In this document: positions 34,061 through 42,249 of the stretch, in pieces
Position numbering within the stretch: the stretch's first letter is position 1
Layout of the letters: each line of letters starts with the position of its first letter
Source of the DNA: Sphingopyxis chilensis
GTDB taxonomy: Bacteria > Pseudomonadota > Alphaproteobacteria > Sphingomonadales > Sphingomonadaceae
Reading direction: 5' to 3'
Assembly: GCF_035930445.1 (NCBI RefSeq)
Contig: NZ_CP142394.1
Coordinates: forward strand, 1,583,501-1,647,500
Length of the DNA: 64,000 nt
Translations under genes and position numbers: made by a program
Notes under the pieces: model-generated
The model's input: the letters and a program-made list of their open reading frames with translations, nothing else
Told to the model about the DNA's origin: nothing
The model's database searches: none

Positions 34061-36721
34061 ATGACGACGATGGTGCATTTGTTCGGCGGCGACGCGACCA
34101 CGGCCGAGCGTTCGAAGGAATTGCTGGGCGGCAAGGGGTCGAACCTCGCCGAAATGGCCTCGATCGGCCTGCCGGTGCCCCCGGGTTTTACGATCACCAC
34201 CGACGTCTGCACCGCTTATTATGCCAATGGCGAGCAATATCCCGCCGGCCTGATCGAAGAGGTCGCCGCCGGAATCGCGCATATCGAAGGCATCACCGGC
34301 AAGAAGTTCGGCGACCCTGCCGACCCGCTGCTCGTTTCGGTGCGTTCGGGCGCGCGCGTGTCGATGCCGGGGATGATGGACACCGTCCTCAACCTCGGGC
34401 TCAATGACAAGACCGTCATTGGCCTGTCCGAAGCGTCGGGCGACCCGCGCTTTGCGTGGGACAGCTATCGCCGCTTTGTCCAGATGTACGCCGACGTTGT
34501 CATGGGCCTCGACCATGCCGAGTTCGAGGAAGCGCTGGAAATCGCCAAGGAAGACAAGGGCTTTTATCTCGACACAGAGATGTCGGCTGAAGATTGGCAA
34601 GCGCTGGTCAAGGAATATCAAGCGATCGTCGAACGCGAAACCGGCGCCCCGTTCCCGCAGGAGCCGAACGACCAGCTGTGGGGCGCGGTCGGCGCCGTGT
34701 TCGCAAGCTGGGAAAGCGATCGCGCGAAAGTCTATCGCCGCCTGAATTCGATCCCCGCCGAATGGGGCACCGCGGTCAATGTGCAGGCGATGGTGTTTGG
34801 CAATATGGGCGACACGTCGGCGACGGGCGTGGCGTTCACGCGCGACCCCGCGACCGGCGAGCGCGCCTGGTACGGCGAATGGCTGATCAATGCGCAGGGC
34901 GAAGACGTCGTCGCGGGCATCCGCACGCCGCAATATCTCACCAAGATCGCACGCGAAAAGGCAGGCGCCAAGCCGGCGTCGATGGAAGAGGCGATGCCCG
35001 AGACGTTCGAGGAGCTGGGCCGCGTCTTCGACACGCTCGAGACGCATTATCGCGACATGCAGGACATCGAGTTCACGGTCGAACGCGGGACGCTCTGGAT
35101 GCTGCAAACCCGTTCGGGCAAGCGCACCGCGAAGGCGGCGCTGAAGATCGCCGTCGACATGGCGGCCGAAGGGCTGATTTCGGAAGAGGAGGCCGTGGGC
35201 CGCGTCGATCCGGGCGCGCTCGACCAGTTGCTTCACCCCACGCTCGATCCGAAAGCGCCGCGCGACGTTCTGACCAAGGGGCTTCCCGCGAGTCCCGGTG
35301 CCGCGTCGGGCAAGATCATGTTCGACGCCGACAGCGCCGAAAAGGCCGCGGCGATGGGTGAGGCGGTGATCCTCGTCCGCGTCGAAACGTCGCCTGAGGA
35401 TATCCACGGCATGCACGCCGCAAAAGGCATCCTGACCGCGCGCGGCGGCATGACGTCACATGCGGCGGTTGTCGCGCGCGGCATGGGCCGCCCCTGCGTC
35501 TCGGGCGCGGGCGGGCTGTCGATCGACGGCGCGGCGCGCGTGCTGCGCGTCGGCGGGCGCGAGCTTCGCGAGGGCGACATATTGACGCTCGACGGCTCCA
35601 CCGGCGAAGTGATGGCGGGCGAGGTTCCGACCCTGCTCCCCGAATTGGTCGGCGATTTCGGCACCTTGATGGCATGGGCCGACAAGGTGCGCCGGATGAA
35701 GGTGCGCACCAACGCCGAGACGCCGCAGGACGCACAGGTCGCGCGCGATTTCGGCGCCGAGGGCATCGGGCTGTGCCGCACCGAGCATATGTTCTTCGAT
35801 GCGGCGCGTATCACTGCTGTGCGCGAGATGATCCTTGCCGACAGCGAGGATGGCCGCCGTGCCGCGCTCGCCAAGCTGCTCCCCGAACAGCGCGGCGACT
35901 TTGCCGCGATCTTCGGGGTGATGGCAGGGCTGCCGGTCACGATCCGCTTGCTCGACCCGCCACTCCACGAGTTCCTGCCGACGCGCGAGGAGGATTTCGC
36001 CGACGTCGCCGCGGCCGCGGGGGTGGGGATCGAGGCGCTGAAGGCGCGCGCCAACGAGCTACACGAGTTCAACCCGATGCTGGGCCATCGCGGCTGCCGC
36101 CTCGGCGTTACCTATCCCGAAATCTACGAGATGCAGGCGCGTGCGATCTTCGAGGCGGCGTGCGACGTCGCCGCCGAAACCGGCGCGGCGCCGATCCCCG
36201 AAGTGATGATCCCGCTCGTCGCGACGCGCCGCGAGTTCGACCTGATGAAGGCGGTCGTCGATGCGCAGGCGAAGGCGGTGTTCGCCGAAAAGGGGCGCGA
36301 GATCGCCTATCTGGTCGGCACGATGATCGAACTGCCGCGCGCCGCGCTGATGGCGGGCGAGATTGCCGAAAGCGCCGAGTTTTTCTCGTTCGGCACCAAC
36401 GACCTGACCCAGACGACGATCGGCATCAGCCGTGACGATGCGGGACGCTTCTTGACGCAATATGTGGACAAGGGCATCTTCCTGACCGACCCGTTCGTCA
36501 GCCTCGATGTCGAAGGCGTCGGCCAGTTGATCGAGATCGCCGCTGACCGCGGCCGCAAGACGCGTCCTGAGGTTAAGCTGGGCATCTGCGGCGAGCATGG
36601 CGGCGACGCGCCGAGTATCCATTTCTGCGAAAAGACCGGCCTCGACTATGTCAGCGCCTCGCCCTACCGTGTGCCCATCGCACGTCTGGCGGCAGCACAG
36701 GCGGCCCTGAAAAAGGGGTAA
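34061..36721 (+). CDS. ppdK: Pyruvate, phosphate dikinase
   Basis: PPDK interconverts pyruvate, ATP and Pi with PEP, AMP and PPi, supplying PEP for gluconeogenesis or running reversed in glycolysis. The 886-residue protein has the N-terminal ATP-grasp domain (about 1-340, GGKGSNLAEMASIGLPVPPG), the phosphohistidine domain with catalytic His467 in GGMTSHAAVVARG, and the C-terminal PEP-binding barrel with GTNDLTQTT and Cys843 in GICGEHGGD. AGGAG 6 bases upstream selects this ATG over the one at 34010. It follows glyS by about 100 bp and is probably separately transcribed. Confidence 0.97.
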   Translation: MTTMVHLFGGDATTAERSKELLGGKGSNLAEMASIGLPVPPGFTITTDVCTAYYANGEQYPAGLIEEVAAGIAHIEGITGKKFGDPADPLLVSVRSGARVSMPGMMDTVLNLGLNDKTVIGLSEASGDPRFAWDSYRRFVQMYADVVMGLDHAEFEEALEIAKEDKGFYLDTEMSAEDWQALVKEYQAIVERETGAPFPQEPNDQLWGAVGAVFASWESDRAKVYRRLNSIPAEWGTAVNVQAMVFGNMGDTSATGVAFTRDPATGERAWYGEWLINAQGEDVVAGIRTPQYLTKIAREKAGAKPASMEEAMPETFEELGRVFDTLETHYRDMQDIEFTVERGTLWMLQTRSGKRTAKAALKIAVDMAAEGLISEEEAVGRVDPGALDQLLHPTLDPKAPRDVLTKGLPASPGAASGKIMFDADSAEKAAAMGEAVILVRVETSPEDIHGMHAAKGILTARGGMTSHAAVVARGMGRPCVSGAGGLSIDGAARVLRVGGRELREGDILTLDGSTGEVMAGEVPTLLPELVGDFGTLMAWADKVRRMKVRTNAETPQDAQVARDFGAEGIGLCRTEHMFFDAARITAVREMILADSEDGRRAALAKLLPEQRGDFAAIFGVMAGLPVTIRLLDPPLHEFLPTREEDFADVAAAAGVGIEALKARANELHEFNPMLGHRGCRLGVTYPEIYEMQARAIFEAACDVAAETGAAPIPEVMIPLVATRREFDLMKAVVDAQAKAVFAEKGREIAYLVGTMIELPRAALMAGEIAESAEFFSFGTNDLTQTTIGISRDDAGRFLTQYVDKGIFLTDPFVSLDVEGVGQLIEIAADRGRKTRPEVKLGICGEHGGDAPSIHFCEKTGLDYVSASPYRVPIARLAAAQAALKKG

Positions 36722-36741
36722 GCGCAGAGGGGATAGGGCGC

Positions 36742-37317
36742 ATGAAGAGCTGGCACCGCTATGCGATCACCTTGGTGGGCGGACTGGCGGTGGGGCTCGG
36801 CGGCGCCTGGGCGCTCTCGGGCGGCGGGCTCGGCGATGGTGCGATCCGGAACGGCCCGTGGACGACGTCGCTCGGTTACGGCACCAAGGCGACCGATCCG
36901 CTGACGCGCGCAATGGTCGCGCGATCGGGGCTGCTCGCGCTGCCCGCGAAGGAAACCGTCTACTGGATGGCAAGGAGCGATGCTGCCGGCGAGCCGCTCA
37001 ACGGCCATTGCCGCTACAGCCTGTCGGGCAAACCGCTCGATGCGCGGTGGTGGAGCGTCACCGTTTATGACGACAGGGGCTATCTGGTCGACAATCCGGC
37101 ACGCGTCTGGTCGGTGAACGGCGCCAATGTCCCGCTCGATGACAAAGGGGAATGGCGCGTCACCATTTCGCCCGAAAAGCCCGGAGACGCCGCATGGCTA
37201 CCGGGGATCAAGGGGCAGCCCTTCCAGTTGACCTTGCGGATGTACAACCCCGGCGCGGCGTTCCGCGCCGATCCGGCCAAGGCCGCGCTGCCGCGCCTCG
37301 TGAAGGAGGGGTGCTGA
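36742..37317 (+). CDS. DUF1214 domain-containing exported protein
   Basis: The 191-residue protein has an N-terminal hydrophobic segment (about 7-27) and a DUF1214 domain with the family's WTTSLGYGTKATDPLTRA, ETVYWMARSD, RWWSVTVYDDRGYLVDN and RMYNPG stretches. In many bacteria DUF1254 and DUF1214 are halves of one large protein; here they are two adjacent small proteins with DUF1214 first. The stop lies one base before the next gene. Function unknown; a periplasmic or membrane-anchored role is inferred. Confidence 0.82.
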   Translation: MKSWHRYAITLVGGLAVGLGGAWALSGGGLGDGAIRNGPWTTSLGYGTKATDPLTRAMVARSGLLALPAKETVYWMARSDAAGEPLNGHCRYSLSGKPLDARWWSVTVYDDRGYLVDNPARVWSVNGANVPLDDKGEWRVTISPEKPGDAAWLPGIKGQPFQLTLRMYNPGAAFRADPAKAALPRLVKEGC

Positions 37318-37318
37318 G

Positions 37319-37846
37319 ATGCGCCGCTGGCTCGGCCCGCTCGTCCTTGGCCTGATCGGCGCCGCCGCGACCGGCTATGCCGCGATTCTCGCTATTCCCT
37401 ATGGGCTGATGAATATCGCGATCGACCGGTTGGGGCAGGGCGGAGTCAACCAGATGTCGCACGGCAACCTCGCCGCGCCCGAGCGGCAGCCGGTCGTGCG
37501 GCCAAGCCCCGATCTCGCCTATTCGAGCTGCCCCTATGATCTGTCCGCCGGCCCGATCGCGATCGACGTCGCGCCGGTGGCGGGGCGCTACAGCTCGCTC
37601 AGCATCTTCGATGCCGCGACCGACGTCATTTTCGTCCGCAACGATGTCGAGGCGCGCGGCAAGCCCTATCGAATCATCGTCGCGCGCGAAGGTCAGGCTG
37701 TCTCGGCGGGCTCCGAAATCGTGCGCACGAACCACGATCGCGGCATCGCGCTGATCCGCCTGCTGCTCAAGGATCCCTCGGAAATCGGGGCGCTGGGCGC
37801 AGCGCGGCGCCAATCTTCCTGCACGCCGGTCACAAATCCGAAATAG
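37319..37846 (+). CDS. DUF1254 domain-containing exported protein
   Basis: The 175-residue protein has a membrane/signal segment at about 5-27 and a DUF1254-type core: VVRPSPDLAYSSCPYDLSAGPIAI and RYSSLSIFDAATDVIFVRND. It is translated from an ATG one base after the DUF1214 stop, so the pair should act together. The substrate is unknown. The tail after about 155 is variable. Confidence 0.8.
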   Translation: MRRWLGPLVLGLIGAAATGYAAILAIPYGLMNIAIDRLGQGGVNQMSHGNLAAPERQPVVRPSPDLAYSSCPYDLSAGPIAIDVAPVAGRYSSLSIFDAATDVIFVRNDVEARGKPYRIIVAREGQAVSAGSEIVRTNHDRGIALIRLLLKDPSEIGALGAARRQSSCTPVTNPK

Positions 37847-37850
37847 GGGG

Positions 37851-37878
37851 TTGCGCCCCCGCGCACGGGCCCTTAAAG
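37851..37878 (+). promoter_or_regulatory. Promoter of tRNA-Arg
   Basis: TTGCGC (37851-37856), a 16-bp spacer and TTAAAG (37873-37878) lie 12 bp before the tRNA 5' end, giving a very short leader. The match to consensus is fair. Confidence 0.45.
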
Positions 37879-37890
37879 GCGCCTCTCCAC

Positions 37891-37967
37891 GCACCCGTAG
37901 CTCAGCTGGATAGAGCATCAGACTACGAATCTGAGGGTCGGGCGTTCGAATCGCTCCGGGTGCGCCA
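37891..37967 (+). tRNA. tRNA-Arg (anticodon ACG)
   Basis: Complete 77-nt tRNA with encoded CCA. Acceptor stem GCACCCG/CGGGTGC, D-arm AGCTCAGCTGGATAGAGC, anticodon loop CTACGAA and T-arm with GTTCGAATC. The ACG anticodon is the one normally edited to ICG to read CGU, CGC and CGA. Confidence 0.97.
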
Positions 37968-38284
37968 TTCCTTCCTCGTCGTTGTCATGTGGTAGAGCGG
38001 AAGGGCATTTTTCGACGATTGGTGCTTCGCTGCCTTGGTAGCAATCGGTCGGGTGTCGATGAAGAAACGGCCGAAAACTGCCAAAAGTTGATCTATGTTA
38101 CGACGAATTGCGTAGGGCGGGTTAGCGTTCGATGCTATCGTCGCTTCACGGCTGCGGTTCCACATTTTTCGGCTTTTCGTGGTTCCGGCATTAGCCTTTA
38201 TCGCCTTTCCGTTGGAAGGGGTCAGCCGATCAGATGATACCGAGAGCCTGGTCGCGCTTGCTCCCGACGGTCTTGGAGCAAGCC
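37968..38284. other. 317-bp atypical region downstream of tRNA-Arg
   Basis: Lower GC than the surrounding genes, directly following a tRNA 3' end. An 82-codon plus-strand frame (37989-38237, GTG start) and a longer minus-strand frame cross it, but neither resembles a known protein, and the minus frame also reads through the tRNA. It may be a leftover of an element that once used tRNA-Arg as an integration site. Nothing else was recognised. Confidence 0.4.
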
Positions 38285-38554
38285 ATGCGTTCTTTTCATA
38301 TGATGATGCTTGATGATCAGTCGAATGCGCCGCGTCGCGTCGAATTCCAGGCGGAAAGTCCCGACCATGCCTTTCAGGTGGCACGCAACGAGATCGACGG
38401 CGTCCATGTCGAACTTTGGGAAGGCGAGGCGCTTTTGGCGCGTATGACCAAAACGGCCGATAATGTCTGGAAGCTGCTTCCGTCGAACGACGATGTCCCC
38501 GGACCGGGGCATGTAATGCCAAATAACGACAGTATTCGGGTCGAACTGCGGTAG
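38285..38554 (+). CDS. Small conserved-type hypothetical protein
   Basis: An 89-residue soluble protein starting at the ATG preceded by TTGGAG. It resembles small DUF-type proteins of alphaproteobacteria that pair a PDHAFQVARNEIDGVHVELW-like strand-helix-strand with a simple beta C-terminus, but no family was assigned with confidence. No membrane or catalytic features are visible. It is followed after 188 bp by a Crp/Fnr regulator on the same strand. Confidence 0.55.
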   Translation: MRSFHMMMLDDQSNAPRRVEFQAESPDHAFQVARNEIDGVHVELWEGEALLARMTKTADNVWKLLPSNDDVPGPGHVMPNNDSIRVELR

Positions 38555-38742
38555 CCGCGGCCCCTGCGGGCCCCGGCGGCTTCAGCGAGACCGGCCTCTG
38601 TCGGACGCGAGATCGGCCGCTATCATCAACATAGGTTAATGCCCGCCCCGCGCGCGATCATCAGTCTTGCGGCAACTTAACATGGGTGAATGTCGGCGCG
38701 GCGCGCAACGCGCATCTGATCCCCCTAATTCAAGGGGGACGC

Positions 38743-39549
38743 ATGGGGCTGGGTGAAATCGTGAACGGGCTGCTGACCTCGCGGGAGCGGTTGGTCTGGG
38801 AAGCCAGCCTGGCGCGCAACGCGCGCGATTATATGAAGGGTGCGGATCTCGCCCGCGAAGGCGAAAAGCCCGGCGCACTCCGGGTGATATTGGCTGGCTG
38901 GGCGCAGAAATATAAGCAGATGCCCGATGGCCGGAGGCAAATACTGGGGGTCGTCCTGCCGGGCGAACTCTGCGACCTTGATCTCTTCACCGTCGCGCGC
39001 ACCGATCATTCGCTAGCCGCGGTGCGGCGCCTGACGGTTGCGGAAATCAGCCGTGGGGAAGCGCAACGGCTTTTCGAGAAATGTCCGAATCTGGCACCGG
39101 CGCTATGCTGGGCCGCGATCGTCGGTACGGCGGTCCAGCGCGAATGGACCATAAACATCGGCCAACGGAATGCGCTGGAGCGCGTGGCGCAGCTTCTTTG
39201 CGAAATCTATGTCCGCCAGCGCGACGTCCCGTCCACTGCCGGCGGGGCCTGCGACTTTTTGCTGACCCAAGGACAGATGGCGGAGGCCATGGGTCTGACG
39301 CAGGTCCATGTGAACCGTATCGTCCAGCAATTGCGCCTCCGCTGTGCGGTGGAAATCCGCAATATGCGTCTGGAAATACCCGATTTCGCTCAGCTGGCGG
39401 CATTGGCGTCGTTCAATGCGACCTACCTCCATCTGGGTGAAGCGTCGGCGCTGATCGAACGGGTGCGGATGCTGTTTTCGCCCGAGGCCTACAAGCTGGA
39501 TCGCCCGCTGGATCGCCCGAATGACGGAACGATTTCGCCGGCCGTCTGA
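38743..39549 (+). CDS. Crp/Fnr-family transcriptional regulator (first of two)
   Basis: The 268-residue protein has a cyclic-nucleotide-binding-like beta-roll (about 25-140), a dimer helix and a C-terminal winged HTH (about 170-235: FLLTQGQMAEAMGLTQVHVNRIVQQLRLR). The Fnr-type N-terminal cysteine cluster is absent, so direct Fe-S oxygen sensing is unlikely; the ligand is unknown. GGGGG upstream supports the ATG. It is followed by hemerythrin and CinA-like genes, with a related regulator at 40953, suggesting a stress or low-oxygen regulon. Confidence 0.9.
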   Translation: MGLGEIVNGLLTSRERLVWEASLARNARDYMKGADLAREGEKPGALRVILAGWAQKYKQMPDGRRQILGVVLPGELCDLDLFTVARTDHSLAAVRRLTVAEISRGEAQRLFEKCPNLAPALCWAAIVGTAVQREWTINIGQRNALERVAQLLCEIYVRQRDVPSTAGGACDFLLTQGQMAEAMGLTQVHVNRIVQQLRLRCAVEIRNMRLEIPDFAQLAALASFNATYLHLGEASALIERVRMLFSPEAYKLDRPLDRPNDGTISPAV

Positions 39550-39575
39550 CGAGAGCGATACGCGCCGGGTCGGCG

Positions 39576-39637
39576 CGTGCCGCAAGAATTGCAGAAGGCG
39601 TCGAACTTTGGAGGTCGGGCTGCGTTTTTGCGGCACG
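39576..39637. terminator. Inverted repeat between the Crp/Fnr and hemerythrin genes
   Basis: CGTGCCGCAA (39576-39585) and TTGCGGCACG (39628-39637) are perfect 10-bp arms; the second is preceded by five T residues (39624-39628). It may end the regulator transcript or shape the hemerythrin leader. Confidence 0.35.
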
Positions 39638-39683
39638 GCCCGGTTTTCGCTGAGCCGGTGCGGGGGCAAGAATGGAGACTGCA

Positions 39684-40178
39684 ATGCAACCGACCGACAA
39701 GGACGTTACCCATATTCTGGCGGCCGATCACCGGGCCGTCGAAGCGCTGTTCGAAGAATTCGAAAAGGCGAGCAGCACGGAAAGGAAGGCGAAAATCGCC
39801 GAAAAAATTTGCACCGAGCTGAAGATCCACGCGCAAGTCGAGGAAGAGGTCTTCTACCCGGCGCTGAAAGGCAAAATCGACGACGATCTGTTGAAGGAGG
39901 CGTATGTCGAGCACGATGGCGCGAAGCTTCTGATAAACGATATTTTGGCGTCGGGACCCGACGATGAATATTTCGAAGCCAAGGTCACGGTGCTGTCGGA
40001 AGAGATCAAACATCACGTAAAGGAGGAAGAAAAGCAGCACGACAATATGTTCCAGCAGGCGCGTGCGGCCGATGTCGACCTCGAAGCGCTCGGCGAGCGA
40101 TTGCTGGCGCGCAAGGACGAGTTGAAGCGGCAGGCGGAAACCGCTGGGCTGCCCCCTGCCGAACTGGTCACAATGTAG
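39684..40178 (+). CDS. Hemerythrin-like (HHE) domain protein
   Basis: The 164-residue protein is a four-helix hemerythrin-like protein that should bind a non-haem di-iron centre. Candidate ligands are H16 (AADHRAVE), H49 and E53 (HAQVEEEVFYPAL), H77 (YVEHDGA) and H110/H111 with E115 (KHHVKEEEKQ). Such proteins bind O2 or NO or act in iron-sulphur repair and stress defence. GGAG 6 bases upstream favours this ATG over one 12 bp earlier. The 3-bp gap to the next gene suggests an operon. Confidence 0.88.
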   Translation: MQPTDKDVTHILAADHRAVEALFEEFEKASSTERKAKIAEKICTELKIHAQVEEEVFYPALKGKIDDDLLKEAYVEHDGAKLLINDILASGPDDEYFEAKVTVLSEEIKHHVKEEEKQHDNMFQQARAADVDLEALGERLLARKDELKRQAETAGLPPAELVTM

Positions 40179-40180
40179 CG

Positions 40181-40678
40181 ATGCCGCGTGTCGAGATCGA
40201 ACGGCGGAAGGCAAAGCTTGCTCGTCGTCTTTCTGATCGATCCGATCGCTTCGTGACCGCCGAAAGTTGCACCGGGGGCAGGATCGCCGCCGTGTTTGCA
40301 GGCGACGCCGCGCTCGGACCCCGTCTGGAGCGTGGCTTCGTTGCCTATTCCACCGACGCGAAATGCGAGCAACTGGGGGTCGAGCGTGCCCTGGCCGAAA
40401 GAAACGAAGGCGTATCCGCCGCGGTCGCGGTGGCGATGGCGCGCGGTGCGCTTCGACATAGCATGGCCGACATCTCTATCGCCGCTACCGGGTTTTGCGG
40501 ACCGCAGGAAAAGGATGAGGAGGTCGGGTTGGTGTTCCTCGCCTGCGCAGACCGTTGCGAGGGCCTTTGGGAACAGGAATGTCATTTCGGAGAGGTCGGG
40601 CGCGAAGCCGTGCTCGAGCATTCGGTCGCCGCCGCACTTGCATTGATTGCCGAAGCCGTGAGGGCGCGAAAAGCCTGA
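40181..40678 (+). CDS. CinA C-terminal domain protein (NMN amidohydrolase-like)
   Basis: The 165-residue protein corresponds to the CinA/PncC domain, which deamidates nicotinamide mononucleotide in pyridine nucleotide salvage. The TAESCTGGRIAAVFAG active-site region, VAYSTDAKCEQLGV and ISIAATGFCGP are visible. The N-terminal MoCF domain of full-length CinA is absent, as in E. coli PncC. It follows the hemerythrin gene by 2 bp and ends one base before the convergent DUF6894 gene. Confidence 0.87.
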   Translation: MPRVEIERRKAKLARRLSDRSDRFVTAESCTGGRIAAVFAGDAALGPRLERGFVAYSTDAKCEQLGVERALAERNEGVSAAVAVAMARGALRHSMADISIAATGFCGPQEKDEEVGLVFLACADRCEGLWEQECHFGEVGREAVLEHSVAAALALIAEAVRARKA

Positions 40679-40927
40679 TTATTCTTCGGCGGTATCCCAT
40701 CGCGGGTCGAGCGCGGTGACTGCGATCGCAAATTTTACGCGTCCCGCCTCGTCAACGACATTGACCCGCAAACCATGCTCGTTCTCGATGATGTCGGGCT
40801 CATCCTGCAGCAGGCTGCCAATGTAGCGCACCGCCTCCCGCCGCGCGGCGTCGTCGTCGGCCAGTTCGACGCCGACGTCGTCATACTCTCGCGACCCGTC
40901 GCTGGTATGGAAGTAATAGCGCGTCAT
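40679..40927 (-). CDS. DUF6894 family protein
   Basis: This 82-residue protein matches the small DUF6894 family widespread in alphaproteobacteria: MTRYYFHTSDG, then DDVGVELADDDAARREAVRYIG and a beta-rich VNVVDEAG segment. Members are single-domain proteins of unknown function, often encoded beside stress regulators. Here it lies 25 bp downstream of a Crp/Fnr gene on the same strand, probably as its operon partner. Confidence 0.82.
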   Translation of the reverse strand: MTRYYFHTSDGSREYDDVGVELADDDAARREAVRYIGSLLQDEPDIIENEHGLRVNVVDEAGRVKFAIAVTALDPRWDTAEE

Positions 40928-40952
40928 GTCATCGCACTCCAATGAGATGCTC

Positions 40953-41696
40953 TCAATCGGCCAGATTGCTGCGGTGGAGATAGGTGTCGGAAAAGTCGGC
41001 AAGCGAACGCAGGGTCGCAATCGCGCCAAGGCGAACGCCGCGCCCGTGGCGGGCAACCGCGCCGCGGCGCTCGAGCTCTTTCAAGGTGCGATTGATATGC
41101 ACGGGCGTCAGGCCCAGAAGATCGGCCAATTGTTCCTGCGTCATCGGGACATCGCGTGCGTCGAGTCCGTCGCTCTTCGTATCGAGAAGGCGGTAATGAA
41201 GTTCGCAAAGAAGATGGGCGAGCCGCGATAGCGCGTTCCGGCGGCCGAGATTCAATAGCCATTCGCGGCCGATCGATGCTTCGATCAATATATCGACGAT
41301 GATCGCACGGGCAATCGCAGGGCGGTTCGCAATCAACTTTTCGAAATCGGACAGCGCGACGATGACAAGATCGACGGTGGTGAGCGCCTGAAGGTTGTGA
41401 TCGATCGTTCGTACGTACAGCGACTGGAAATCGAGGGCGTCGCCCGGAATCTTGAGCGCCACGATCTGTCGACCGCCCTCTTGCGTGGATTTCTGCCGAT
41501 AAGCGAAGCCGGCGCACAATATCGGGCATACGCCCGATCGTTCGCCTTCGCGCAGGATATAGCTGTTGGGCTCGAGGTGGCGTACGCTGTGGGGTAGCGC
41601 CGCGATGGCTGCCTGGTCCTCCGCCGGAAGCGGGCTGTGGCTGAGCAGCTTGCGCAGGAAAATGTCCAGCCCCGGCTGTTCGGATTTCGTGTTCAT
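40953..41696 (-). CDS. Crp/Fnr-family transcriptional regulator (second of two)
   Basis: The 247-residue protein has a cNMP-type sensor domain (about 20-135), a dimer helix (IGREWLLNLGRRNALSRLAHLLCE) and a C-terminal HTH (VPMTQEQLADLLGLTPVHINRTLKELERRG). Like the protein at 38743 it has no Fnr cysteine cluster, although single Cys residues lie in VCPILCAG. The ATG at 41711 is an equally possible start. A candidate small RNA or structured leader lies upstream on the same strand. Confidence 0.9.
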   Translation of the reverse strand: MNTKSEQPGLDIFLRKLLSHSPLPAEDQAAIAALPHSVRHLEPNSYILREGERSGVCPILCAGFAYRQKSTQEGGRQIVALKIPGDALDFQSLYVRTIDHNLQALTTVDLVIVALSDFEKLIANRPAIARAIIVDILIEASIGREWLLNLGRRNALSRLAHLLCELHYRLLDTKSDGLDARDVPMTQEQLADLLGLTPVHINRTLKELERRGAVARHGRGVRLGAIATLRSLADFSDTYLHRSNLAD

Positions 41697-41859
41697 CCCT
41701 CTGCTTTCCATTTCTCCCGGCGGCCGATGGCGCCGGAAATGCCGGTGCCTTCCCGCCTTACCTTGCCGAACGTCACAAAGTCGCTGAGGGTTGCGGACCG
41801 GCTGCCGTAAACGCTGTCCGAGGTTCCGATCGGGCGGGTTAGCGATCGGGAAGCCCGGA

Positions 41860-42002
41860 AAGCAAGAAGGGCCCTGCGTCGCGGCAGGGCCCTTCAATCC
41901 TCTTGGATATGGCTACGCAAGAGGATGCCCATCACCGTCCAGGGTCGCTAGGCCGGTGTCAGTGCAGCATCTATTAGCCCATTCCCGCCGCTTCGCCTGC
42001 AA
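41860..42002 (-). ncRNA. Candidate small RNA or structured leader upstream of the second Crp/Fnr gene
   Basis: No coding frame was recognised in the 386 bp between the regulator and tRNA-Ser. On the minus strand a consensus TATAAT (42013-42008) predicts a start near 42001. About 75 bases later come two hairpins: ATCCTCTTG/CAAGAGGAT (41926-41897) and a 12-bp stem with GCAGGGCCCTTC (41895-41866). The second is followed by TTGCTTTCC, a weak terminator tail. The arrangement looks like a small RNA of about 140 nt, or a leader whose terminator controls the Crp/Fnr gene 170 bp downstream. A 12-codon frame between 41934 and 41896 is too short to judge. Confidence 0.5.
41866..41895 (-). terminator. 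Strong hairpin at the end of the candidate small RNA
   Basis: Perfect 12-bp stem GAAGGGCCCTGC / GCAGGGCCCTTC with a 6-base loop. On the minus strand it runs into TTCTTGCTTTCC, consistent with intrinsic termination. Confidence 0.65.
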
Positions 42003-42082
42003 CATGGATTATAGGCCGGCATGAAAAGGCAGCGCCCGAGCTTCCGTCGCGCTTCACCGAAGTTCGGAATGTTGAAGCGAGG

Positions 42083-42173
42083 TGGCGGAGCGGGAGGGAT
42101 TCGAACCCTCGATACGCTTTTGACGTATACTCACTTTCCAGGCGAGCGCCTTCGACCACTCGGCCACCGCTCC
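42083..42173 (-). tRNA. tRNA-Ser (anticodon GGA)
   Basis: Complete 91-nt class II tRNA with encoded CCA. Acceptor GGAGCGG/CCGCTCC, D-arm GGCCGAGTGGTCGAAGGC, anticodon loop CTGGAAA, a long variable arm with the ATACG/CGTAT stem, and a T-arm with GGTTCGAATCC. Confidence 0.97.
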
Positions 42174-42193
42174 GCATTTGCTCTGGAAGGGGC

Positions 42194-42222
42194 GCCCTAA
42201 TCGCTTGGCGGGGCTTTCGCAA
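42194..42222 (-). promoter_or_regulatory. Promoter of tRNA-Ser
   Basis: On the minus strand TTGCGA (42222-42217), a 17-bp spacer and TAGGGC (42199-42194) lie about 20 bp before the tRNA 5' end, a good position and spacing. Confidence 0.5.
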
Positions 42223-42249
42223 GCCGATTGGGCGTGGCAGACATCGGGC

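Noticed and set aside
37923..38522. A 199-codon minus-strand frame through the tRNA-Arg gene
   Set aside because: Its C-terminus (RSDSNARPSDS) is simply a translation of the antisense tRNA, a known annotation artefact, and the frame also overlaps the 89-residue gene.
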